A DNA stretch of 11,164 nucleotides from Planctomycetaceae bacterium. GTDB taxonomy: Bacteria; Planctomycetota; Planctomycetia; Planctomycetales; Planctomycetaceae. A program made the position numbers and the translations under genes. This document shows, piece after piece, positions 1-5,615 of this stretch. Location: contig JALQWE010000078.1 in the NCBI GenBank assembly GCA_023258825.1, forward strand, positions 1 through 11,164, written 5' to 3'. Under the pieces are notes generated by a model. The model was not told the origin of the DNA, did no database searches, and saw nothing but the letters and a program-made list of their open reading frames with translations. Positions within the stretch are counted from its first letter, which is position 1. The number at the start of each line of letters is the position of its first letter.

Positions 1-454
1 GAAGATCGATCAGCAGGCCTGCTCCGTGCTTTTCTCGAATCCTGTTGACGGACGTTCGCAGTGCGAGGTGCCAGGAGTCGTGCAGCGTGCGGGCCTTTTC
101 GTGTTCCACCCCGATATCTGCCGGACGATTGAAATCGACATATTTCCGATGGACGCGGGAGATGACACAGGAGGGAGCACCGGGAAGTTTTTCGTCCAGT
201 AGTTTCACAACCAGCAGCGCCAGTTCCTCAGTACCGACATCTCGCCCGGCAAAGAATCCTGATGCGCCCTTTTTCTGTCCCTCCCCGGTACGAATGGGTG
301 CCCCGGGCAGTTCAAGAGCGCCACCGTGCGGGGCTGAGATCACGAGAGGCAGGTCGCCTTCCTGAATCATAATCAGTTCCTCGTCGGACGCGTTGGTCCA
401 TGCAGGCAGGACAACAGCGAGGAGTGTGTACAGGAAGATTCTTGTATGCCGCAT
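1..454 (-). CDS. Secreted N-formylglutamate amidohydrolase-like protein, 5' part (runs off the left edge)
   Basis: Reading leftward from an ATG at 454-452, an open frame of 151 codons continues past the window edge, so the C-terminus is missing. The start is supported by GGAG at 467-464, 9 nt upstream. Residues 1-22 form a signal peptide: basic MRHTR, hydrophobic core IFLYTLLAVVLPAW, likely cleavage after TNA. The mature part carries landmarks of the N-formylglutamate amidohydrolase family (zinc hydrolases): VISAPHGG with His43, a GRDVGTEEL segment (70-78), and SRVHRKYVDFNRP (99-111), matching the family's H-x-Y-x-(V/I)-D-(L/F)-N-R block. At the edge, GAGLLIDL corresponds to the beta-strand before the family's D-x-H motif. 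Classical members deformylate N-formylglutamate in cytosolic histidine degradation. Export argues for another substrate, possibly a periplasmic amide or peptide, which is inference. The gene is transcribed away from its right-hand neighbour. Confidence 0.8.
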   Translation of the reverse strand, partial: MRHTRIFLYTLLAVVLPAWTNASDEELIMIQEGDLPLVISAPHGGALELPGAPIRTGEGQKKGASGFFAGRDVGTEELALLVVKLLDEKLPGAPSCVISRVHRKYVDFNRPADIGVEHEKARTLHDSWHLALRTSVNRIREKHGAGLLIDL

Positions 455-788
455 GCTGAAGAGCTCCGCTGGGCGAGCGATTGAAACTGAGGAACATCCG
501 CAGAACGAGGGGGATAAGAGCCGAACCCTGGATGGGGGCTTGTTTCCGGGGGCGCGGCGTTTCGGTTGTCATGGGAAGTGATTGCAGGTCACTCTGTCGA
601 CGAGGAACTGTCGGAGATTTGAAAACTCCTGCCTTGAAAACTCAAGCCTTGCCGCTGCGGAATTCGAGAATTGTCGGCTGGATGCAGCGTTGGCAGGGGG
701 ATGATTTTGAGGAGGACCGGTTGTTTCCCGGGACGAAATCCCCACAAAACCCATGAGATACTTGATTTCACCCTGGAGGGATCATAGG
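455..788. other. Intergenic spacer between divergent genes
   Basis: This gap must hold the promoter of the leftward amidohydrolase-like gene and probably that of the rightward DUF3127 gene. I find no convincing -35/-10 pair. Short open frames on both strands lack credible ribosome binding sites and resemble no family I know. It contains several G5 runs (509-513, 534-538, 548-552), but the loops between them are too long for a canonical quadruplex. It also contains a two-copy 15-bp tandem repeat, listed separately. Confidence 0.5.
619..648. repeat. 15-bp tandem repeat, two copies
   Basis: Two adjacent 15-mers both begin TTGAAAACTC and differ at only two positions (CTGCC against AAGCC at the end). 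A further TTG follows at 649-651. The second copy also contains the small inverted repeat CTTGA-AAAC-TCAAG (633-646). It lies in the non-coding gap. It could be a binding-site pair or a chance duplication; nothing in the sequence decides which. Confidence 0.5.
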
Positions 789-872
789 ATGGGACCAGTG
801 AAAAGAAGTAGGGAAATTTCTCTGACCAACTGCATTATGGCAGGCGTAGCGTTCTTTGTTGTACTGATGTGA
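789..872 (+). CDS. Possible 27-residue membrane peptide upstream of the DUF3127 gene
   Basis: An ATG at 789 is preceded by a strong Shine-Dalgarno sequence, GGAGG at 775-779, with 9 nt spacing. The frame encodes MGPVKRSREISLTNCIMAGV followed by AFFVVLM and stops with TGA at 870-872. The peptide has a basic, polar N-terminal half (residues 1-14) and a hydrophobic C-terminal half (about 15-27), as expected for a short single-pass or tail-anchored peptide. Its stop codon overlaps the GAGG that serves the next gene, whose ATG is at 881, so translation of the two could be coupled. I recognise no family. It could instead be untranslated leader sequence with a fortuitous start. Confidence 0.3.
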   Translation: MGPVKRSREISLTNCIMAGVAFFVVLM

Positions 873-880
873 GGTAAACC

Positions 881-1258
881 ATGGCAGAGTCGACTGTCAC
901 CGGGCAGGTTCATCTGATTGAGCCCACGAAGAGTTTTGGGCAGAAGGGTTTTCGCAAGCGTCTGGTTGTGTTGCAGCAAACCAGGGGGAAGTTCACCAAC
1001 TACGTACCACTGGACTTTGTTGGGGACGCCTGTGCTTCGGTGGACGATATGAAAGTCGGCGACACGGTCACGGTTTCGTATCGTCTGGCGGGAAGAAAGT
1101 GGCAGCGGGACGAGGGGAGCGAAGTCCGATTCTTTCTCAGTGCCGAGGCGACTGGGTTCGAGTTTGCCGACAGCAATCGGCCTGCAGCGCGCCCGGTCGC
1201 GGTTGCTGAGGATCGGGAAAGCGGATACGACGCTGACGACGACGATGCGCCGTTTTAG
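881..1258 (+). CDS. DUF3127-family OB-fold protein with an SSB-like acidic C-terminal tip
   Basis: This 125-residue protein matches the DUF3127 pattern as I remember it. It has an N-terminal beta strand (VTGQVHLIEPTKSFG, 6-20), a basic strand with GFRKRLVVLQQ (23-33), a strand ending VPLDF, the turn MKVGDTVTVSYRLAGRKW (57-74) and a final strand RFFLSAEATGFE (83-94). DUF3127 proteins are small, OB-fold-like and often compared with single-strand DNA-binding proteins. Residues 95-113 are a Pro/Ala-rich linker. The C-terminus is YDADDDDAPF, very like the DDDIPF tip with which bacterial SSB recruits partner proteins. I infer a nucleic-acid-associated role; binding itself is not shown. The ATG is preceded by GAGG (871-874) with 6 nt spacing. 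The gene appears monocistronic and is followed by an intrinsic terminator about 100 nt downstream. Confidence 0.75.
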   Translation: MAESTVTGQVHLIEPTKSFGQKGFRKRLVVLQQTRGKFTNYVPLDFVGDACASVDDMKVGDTVTVSYRLAGRKWQRDEGSEVRFFLSAEATGFEFADSNRPAARPVAVAEDRESGYDADDDDAPF

Positions 1259-1356
1259 TGACGGGACTGCATACTGGTAACGGTACACCTCAGAAGCCAT
1301 CGAATACTGCCAGGCTGTTTCTTCTGGGGGGCTGAGTGGCTTTAGCGTGGCGAAGG

Positions 1357-1399
1357 AAGAGCGTTCCATCCAGCACGGGCGGAACGCTCTTGTTGTTTG
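1357..1399 (+). terminator. Rho-independent terminator of the DUF3127 gene
   Basis: A perfect 11-bp stem, AAGAGCGTTCC (1357-1367) with GGAACGCTCTT (1381-1391), encloses a 13-nt loop and is followed by the T-rich TGTTGTTT. Orientation and distance fit termination of the DUF3127 transcript. Confidence 0.8.
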
Positions 1400-1760
1400 A
1401 CGGGTGCGACTGAACGGGAATTGAGCGGCCGTTGGGTTGGGGACTGCCCGAGATCGCCGGCTAGCCGTGGGATTTGGGGGCCGTGGGGTTTTGGGGCGGT
1501 AAACCGGGCCGACACGCTGTTTGGGATGCAGAGTCGCTGAATGACGGTCGCGGCTGGCCCTGGAATGTTCGAACGTGCGGGCTGTGTGGACAGTCTCCGG
1601 GACGATCGCCGAACCTGCCAAAAGTTGGTCTGTGAAGGGTATTGGGTGGGCTGGTTCGATGCCGAAAGATGCCGATTTGAAACCCTGTGGCGATGGTTGA
1701 CGCCCGGGGATTGATTTGGGATTTTACGCTGTCAGACACGTTTGAGGGGTCTGAGAGGGC
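1400..1760. other. G-rich intergenic region upstream of prfC
   Basis: I find no supportable gene here. Open frames on the minus strand run across this region and antisense through the DUF3127 gene, but they lack ribosome binding sites and are low-complexity Arg/Pro/Ser/Thr-rich, typical of shadow frames. The plus strand is rich in G runs. A 10-bp palindrome, CGGCTAGCCG, lies at 1458-1467, just before the quadruplex motif. TTGACG at 1697-1702 resembles a -35 box, but no acceptable -10 follows at 16-18 nt. Confidence 0.5.
1469..1496 (+). other. Putative G-quadruplex motif
   Basis: Four G runs of 3, 5, 4 and 4 (1469-1471, 1476-1480, 1485-1488, 1493-1496) are separated by three 4-nt loops (ATTT, CCGT, TTTT). 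This satisfies the canonical G3+N1-7 rule on the plus strand. It lies in the non-coding gap 70 nt after the terminator hairpin and about 450 nt before prfC. Folding and function are inferred. Confidence 0.6.
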
Positions 1761-1934
1761 ATGGAACGCTTCGGCGACCAGAGACTACTGAACCGGCTGA
1801 CGGTGAGTGTCGCGGCGTTGATTGAAAACGCGGGTTGGGCTGGGGCAATGTGTTGTTCGTGTGAGTGGGCATGGCTCGGGGCATTTCTTTGTGGCAGTAT
1901 CTGTCGGGGACTTGAGCCCGGACATCAGATTTGA
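1761..1934 (+). CDS. Possible 57-residue Cys-rich ORF just upstream of prfC
   Basis: The frame opens with ATG at 1761 and stops with TGA at 1932-1934, leaving 9 nt before the prfC ATG. The start begins MERFGDQRLLNRLTVSV. The second half is hydrophobic with five cysteines (31, 32, 34, 44, 48, including CCSC) and three tryptophans (26, 36, 38). The nearest purine-rich stretches are GAGAGGG immediately before the ATG (spacing too short) and TGAGGGG at 1743-1749 (about 11 nt spacing), so the ribosome binding site is mediocre. I recognise no homologue. It may be a leader ORF coupled to prfC or simply an open stretch of non-coding DNA. Confidence 0.22.
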   Translation: MERFGDQRLLNRLTVSVAALIENAGWAGAMCCSCEWAWLGAFLCGSICRGLEPGHQI

Positions 1935-1943
1935 TTGAGAGCA

Positions 1944-3545
1944 ATGACAGTTTCAGATCCGGTGGTTGCCCGGGAGGCAGCACGTCGACGTACGTTTGCA
2001 ATTATCTCGCACCCGGATGCGGGGAAGACAACGCTGACCGAAAAGCTTTTGCTGTACGGCGGTTGTATTGAAGCGGCAGGCGCAGTGCGCGGGCGCAAGA
2101 ACCAGCGTGGAGCGACGTCCGACTGGATGGAGCTGGAGCGGCAGCGCGGGATTTCTGTAAGTTCGACGGTGCTGGCCTTTGAATATGAAGGCGTAAAGAT
2201 CAACCTGCTCGACACGCCCGGGCATAAGGACTTCAGCGAGGACACCTATCGAACTCTGGTGGCCGCCGACTGCGCGGTGATGGTGCTGGACCTCGCGAAT
2301 GGCGTCGAGAGTCAGACGGAGAAGTTGTTCAACGTCTGTCGATTGCGCAAGATTCCGGTGATTACCTTTGTGAACAAGGTGGACCGTCCCGGTAAGCAGA
2401 CACTGGAGATTCTGGAAGACATCGAGACTCGGCTGGGGATCGTGCCTGTGCCGGTCAACTGGCCGTTGGGGACGGGATTTGACTTCCGGGGTGTGATTCA
2501 GCTGGATACGCAACAGGCCAGCATCTTCGAAACGCGTGACAACGTGCATCGAATTGCGGGGCGGGTTCAGGCCTTGTCTGAGATTCCGGCGGACACGATG
2601 CCGCAGGGGATTGTTCCGCAGGCTCAGGAAGAGGTTGAACTGCTGGCGGCGGCTGGGGCAGAGTGGGATGAGGCTCGTTTTCTTGCCGGTGAAATCACAC
2701 CAGTGTTCTTCGGAAGTGCATTGACCAACTACGGGGTGGAACAGTTTTTGAAGGGCTTTTTGAAATACTGCCCGCAGCCCCGTGATCGTCGTAGTCAGGC
2801 CGGGCTGGTTCCTGCGACTCGCTCTGAATTTGCCGGGTTTGTCTTCAAGATTCAGGCGAACCTGGATCCGCGGCACCGGGACCGGATTGCCTTCCTGCGG
2901 GTTTGTTCGGGATTGTTTCGTCGTGACATGGAAGTGTTTCACCCGCGAACGGGAAAAAAGATTCGGATCAAGCGAGCGCACAAGTTGTTTGGTCAGGAAC
3001 GCGAGACAATGGAGGAAGCGTTTCCCGGCGACATTATTGGGCTTGTGAACCCGGGGGAATTTTTGCTGGGGGATACAATTTGTGAGGGACCGCCGGTGGT
3101 CTTCGAACCGCTGCCACAGTTTTCTCCGGAATTCTTCGCGACAATGATCTGCACGGACACAGGTCGTCGCAAGCAGTTTGAGCGTGGGTTATCGCAGCTG
3201 CTGGAAGAGGGAGCCATTCAGGTGTTTCACACACCGAATTCATCAGTGCGCCAGACCGTCCTGGCGGCTGTTGGAGAACTGCAGTTTGATGTGGTGCGAT
3301 TTCGGCTGCAGTCGGAATATGACACGGAAACGGAAGTGCGGTGGCTGAACTACAAGGTGGCCCGTTGGGTCGTGCCAAAACCTGGTTGCCAGAAAGAGCT
3401 TCAGCTGTTGTCGTCCAGCCGTGAAGTGATCGACCAGTACGGTCAGTTGGCAGTCTTGTTTCAATCGGAGTGGGAAGCTGCCCATTGCCAGAAACAGAAT
3501 CCCGATTACGAGTTTCTGACGATGCGATTTCGGAGTGAGCAGTAG
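1944..3545 (+). CDS. prfC: Peptide chain release factor 3 (RF3)
   Basis: This 533-residue GTPase matches bacterial RF3 (E. coli protein about 529 residues). RF3 uses GTP to release RF1 or RF2 from the ribosome after peptide release. The G domain begins [20 protein letters not shown], with the P-loop at 23-30. Other GTPase motifs are RGISVSST (68-75), DTPGH (90-94), NKVD (144-147) and GSA (257-259), which is followed by [11 protein letters not shown], much like the RF3 equivalent. Later, [11 protein letters not shown] and the [16 protein letters not shown] block are RF3 hallmarks that distinguish it from EF-G. I chose ATG 1944 because it gives the usual RF3 N-terminus; an in-frame TTG at 1935 would add three residues. 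The ribosome binding site is weak (GAGAG), which is compatible with coupling to the small upstream ORF. All motifs are intact. Confidence 0.96.
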   Translation: MTVSDPVVAREAARRRTFAIISHPDAGKTTLTEKLLLYGGCIEAAGAVRGRKNQRGATSDWMELERQRGISVSSTVLAFEYEGVKINLLDTPGHKDFSEDTYRTLVAADCAVMVLDLANGVESQTEKLFNVCRLRKIPVITFVNKVDRPGKQTLEILEDIETRLGIVPVPVNWPLGTGFDFRGVIQLDTQQASIFETRDNVHRIAGRVQALSEIPADTMPQGIVPQAQEEVELLAAAGAEWDEARFLAGEITPVFFGSALTNYGVEQFLKGFLKYCPQPRDRRSQAGLVPATRSEFAGFVFKIQANLDPRHRDRIAFLRVCSGLFRRDMEVFHPRTGKKIRIKRAHKLFGQERETMEEAFPGDIIGLVNPGEFLLGDTICEGPPVVFEPLPQFSPEFFATMICTDTGRRKQFERGLSQLLEEGAIQVFHTPNSSVRQTVLAAVGELQFDVVRFRLQSEYDTETEVRWLNYKVARWVVPKPGCQKELQLLSSSREVIDQYGQLAVLFQSEWEAAHCQKQNPDYEFLTMRFRSEQ

Positions 3546-3581
3546 GGTGTCGGTTCTGCAGGACGGGGCGCGCGTCAGTTG

Positions 3582-3704
3582 GAGTCCGGCGGTCCGGGGT
3601 GGCCGAGGGATTTAGGGTTCGGCAAAGCCGACAGTCAATCCGGACTCAGAGCGTAGCTGATCGCAGAGGGGTTATTCAGAGGCTGAGCGGGGGCGATGAT
3701 CCCC
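3582..3704 (+). promoter_or_regulatory. Structured leader in the prfC-purB gap
   Basis: The 176-nt gap holds several small inverted repeats. GAGTCCGG (3582-3589) pairs with CCGGACTC (3640-3647), enclosing the hairpin TCGGC-AAA-GCCGA (3619-3631). GGGG (3690-3693) pairs with CCCC (3701-3704) directly before the purB ribosome binding site. Together these could fold into a leader structure near the purB start. No T-tract follows, so it is not an obvious intrinsic terminator. I cannot match it to a known riboswitch. Confidence 0.25.
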
Positions 3705-3721
3705 TTCAAAAAGGAACGGAA

Positions 3722-5152
3722 ATGTCGCACGAGTTTTACGAGAATCCACTGATTACCCGCTACGCATCCCGGGAGATGGCAGCCATCTGGTCTGCGCAGA
3801 ATAAGCATTCCACGTGGCGTCGGCTATGGATCGCACTGGCGGAATGCCAGAAGTCGTTGGGATTGAAGATCACGGATCAGCAGTTGGCGGAAATGAGAGC
3901 CAGTGTGGATTCCATCGACTTCAATGCGGCGGCGAAATATGAAAAGGAGTTGCGGCACGATGTGATGGCGCACGTGTACGCGTGGGGTGATCAGGTACCA
4001 GGAGCGCGTCCCATTATTCATCTGGGAGCGACCAGTTGCTTTGTCACGGACAATTCTGAATTGATTCAGATGCGTGACAGTCTGCTGTTGCTGCGACGTC
4101 GACTGGTGCAGGTCATTGACCAGCTTGGGCGTTTTGCCGCACAGTGGCGTGACCTGCCCTGCCTTGGATTTACACACCTGCAGCCAGCTCAGCCAACAAC
4201 GGTTGGCAAGCGTGCCACGTTATGGTGCTGGGACCTGCTGCTGGATCTTGAGGAGCTGGAACATCGGTTGCGGACTCTGAGGTTTCGTGGGGTCAAAGGC
4301 ACGACTGGAACACAGGCCTCCTTTCTGACGTTGTTTTCCGGCGACCATGCACGGGTGGAGGAGCTGGATCGTCTGGTGACCGCACAAATGGGGTTTACGG
4401 AAGCCCATGCGGTCACAGGTCAGACGTACTCAAGAAAATCTGATTCTCAGGTGATGGGCTTTCTGAATGGAGTGGCCCAGTCCTGCCATAAGGTGGGAAC
4501 TGATGTACGCATTCTGCAGCATCGTAAGGAGATTGAGGAGCCATTTGAGAAATCACAGATTGGTTCCTCGGCGATGGCTTACAAGCGTAATCCGATGCGA
4601 AGCGAACGGATGTGCTCGCTGGCGCGGTTTGCAATGAGTCTGCAGGCTGGTGTGGATGCCACCATGGCGACTCAGTGGATGGAGCGTACTCTGGATGACA
4701 GTGCGATTCGCCGGCTGGCGATGCCGCAGGCTTTTCTGGCCGTGGATGCCTGTCTGATTCTGTATCGCAACATCACGGATGGGATGGTGGTGTATCCTCG
4801 AGTGATTGCCAGAAATCTCGATGCGGAACTTCCATTCATGGCGACGGAAGAAATCCTGATGGCCGGCGTTCAAGCCGGTGGGGATCGTCAGGTGTTGCAT
4901 GAGGTGATTCGCGAGCACAGTCAGGCTGCTGCTGATCAGGTCAAGCGAGAGGGACTGCCGAACGACCTTCTCGATCGCCTGCAGCGGGATCCGGCGTTCA
5001 GCAGCGTTGATCTGTCCGGCGCACTGAATGCCGGGCGTTTTGTCGGGCGGGCGCCGGAACAGGTGGATAGCTTCCTTCAGATGCATGTGGAGCCTGTTCG
5101 GCAAAAGTATCGTGCCGACCTTGCAGGCTCGGCCGAGGCCTTGCGCGTATAG
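3722..5152 (+). CDS. purB: Adenylosuccinate lyase, eukaryote-like type
   Basis: The 476-residue enzyme splits fumarate from SAICAR and from adenylosuccinate in purine synthesis, acting as a cytosolic homotetramer. Long blocks closely resemble animal ADSL as I recall it: LRHDVMAHV with His79, [25 protein letters not shown] (149-164) with the catalytic His152, [16 protein letters not shown] (187-202), [20 protein letters not shown] ending at 291 with the likely catalytic Ser282, ERTLDDSA (321-328) and ELPFMATE. The fumarase/aspartase-superfamily signature G-S-x2-M-x2-K-x-N is met, but the usual Pro after Met285 is Ala286. The ATG is supported by AAGGA (3711-3715) with 6 nt spacing. An open frame extends upstream to a GTG at 3599, but the added residues resemble nothing in the family. 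The enzyme is complete and full length. Confidence 0.95.
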   Translation: MSHEFYENPLITRYASREMAAIWSAQNKHSTWRRLWIALAECQKSLGLKITDQQLAEMRASVDSIDFNAAAKYEKELRHDVMAHVYAWGDQVPGARPIIHLGATSCFVTDNSELIQMRDSLLLLRRRLVQVIDQLGRFAAQWRDLPCLGFTHLQPAQPTTVGKRATLWCWDLLLDLEELEHRLRTLRFRGVKGTTGTQASFLTLFSGDHARVEELDRLVTAQMGFTEAHAVTGQTYSRKSDSQVMGFLNGVAQSCHKVGTDVRILQHRKEIEEPFEKSQIGSSAMAYKRNPMRSERMCSLARFAMSLQAGVDATMATQWMERTLDDSAIRRLAMPQAFLAVDACLILYRNITDGMVVYPRVIARNLDAELPFMATEEILMAGVQAGGDRQVLHEVIREHSQAAADQVKREGLPNDLLDRLQRDPAFSSVDLSGALNAGRFVGRAPEQVDSFLQMHVEPVRQKYRADLAGSAEALRV

Positions 5153-5214
5153 CTCGACTGGGCCAGGTTCAGACCGCAGGGATGGATTGGTTGTTTTCTG
5201 GCATCAGCCTGGTG

Positions 5215-5233
5215 TCGGATGCTTCCGATTTTT
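5215..5233 (+). terminator. Probable weak intrinsic terminator after purB
   Basis: TCGGA (5215-5219) and TCCGA (5224-5228) form a 5-bp stem with a 4-nt TGCT loop, extendable by one G-U pair, followed directly by five T residues (5229-5233). It lies 62 nt after the purB stop. The stem is short, so efficiency would be modest. Confidence 0.45.
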
Positions 5234-5348
5234 ACTCTTGTAACCGATAGTCCCCGGGGGTATCAGGCTCTGGATTCGGATCCTGAGGTTGCATGCCCCA
5301 GGGAACACTCAAATCGTCTGCGGAATTGTCAGAAATGCTTGCGAAGGG

Positions 5349-5364
5349 CTGACTTGCAAGTCAG
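5349..5364. promoter_or_regulatory. Perfect 16-bp palindrome, candidate operator
   Basis: CTGACTTGCAAGTCAG is identical to its reverse complement over all 16 bases, with no spacer, so it suits a homodimeric DNA-binding protein better than an RNA hairpin. It sits 110 nt before the small ORF at 5475 and about 250 nt before the DUF58 gene, a plausible regulatory position. No regulator gene lies nearby to pair it with. Confidence 0.4.
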
Positions 5365-5474
5365 AGTTCGGCCGCGGGGATTTCTGCACAGATTCCACGC
5401 TGAGACGGCCGGACACGAACGATGCTTTTCTACCGCTTCATGCGGGAATCGTCATAATCGGTTGGAGGAAACTC

Positions 5475-5606
5475 ATGGCCGTCGCAGGGGCAGGCAGGAT
5501 TTCTCGAATTGACGTTGTGTGTCGCGGCTCAGTAATGCGGGATATGCTCGTGGTCCCGAGCCAGACAGCAGACCACAGCATTGGTATCGTCGTTGATGCA
5601 GAGTGA
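5475..5606 (+). CDS. Possible 43-residue protein directly upstream of the DUF58 gene
   Basis: The ATG has the best ribosome binding site in this part of the window, GGAGG at 5464-5468 with 6 nt spacing. The stop (5604-5606) lies 9 nt before the DUF58 ATG, whose own ribosome binding site is poor, so the pair could be translationally coupled. The peptide (starting MAVAGAGRISRIDVV and ending SIGIVVDAE) has no signal or membrane segment. The spacing of IDVV, VMRDMLVV and H-x3-IV faintly recalls the second half of the ACT domain found at the N-terminus of some malic enzymes. That is only a pattern resemblance. The frame stays open upstream to 5289 without another good start. It may be a real small protein, a domain remnant or a leader peptide. 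Confidence 0.4.
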   Translation: MAVAGAGRISRIDVVCRGSVMRDMLVVPSQTADHSIGIVVDAE

Positions 5607-5615
5607 AGACCGATT

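Larger units (their letters stand above)
5153..5474. other. Intergenic region before the DUF58-transglutaminase unit
   Basis: Apart from the weak terminator and the 16-bp palindrome listed separately, I see no gene. Frames crossing it have no recognisable domain, and I looked specifically for a MoxR/AAA+ remnant (Walker A GxxGxGKT, Walker B) without finding one. The promoter for the downstream unit is expected here, but no convincing -35/-10 pair stands out. Confidence 0.45.

Noticed and set aside
509..552. G-quadruplex from three G5 runs
   Set aside because: Only three runs, with loops of 20 and 9 nt, outside the canonical rule.
782..1621. Long minus-strand open frame of 279 codons across the DUF3127 gene
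   Set aside because: It is antisense to a gene with a recognisable family pattern, has no ribosome binding site and encodes a Pro/Arg/Thr-rich sequence with no domain.
1697..1726. Possible sigma-70 promoter, TTGACG followed by ATTTTA
   Set aside because: The -35 is good, but no hexamer at 16-18 nt resembles TATAAT.
1953..2981. 342-codon minus-strand open frame inside prfC
   Set aside because: Shadow of prfC, whose GTPase motifs are intact on the plus strand.
3599..3721. Upstream in-frame extension of purB from a GTG
   Set aside because: The 41 added residues do not resemble any ADSL N-terminus, while the ATG at 3722 has a good ribosome binding site.
5153..5474. Remnant of a moxR gene upstream of DUF58
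   Set aside because: No Walker A, Walker B or arginine-finger-like sequence in any frame.
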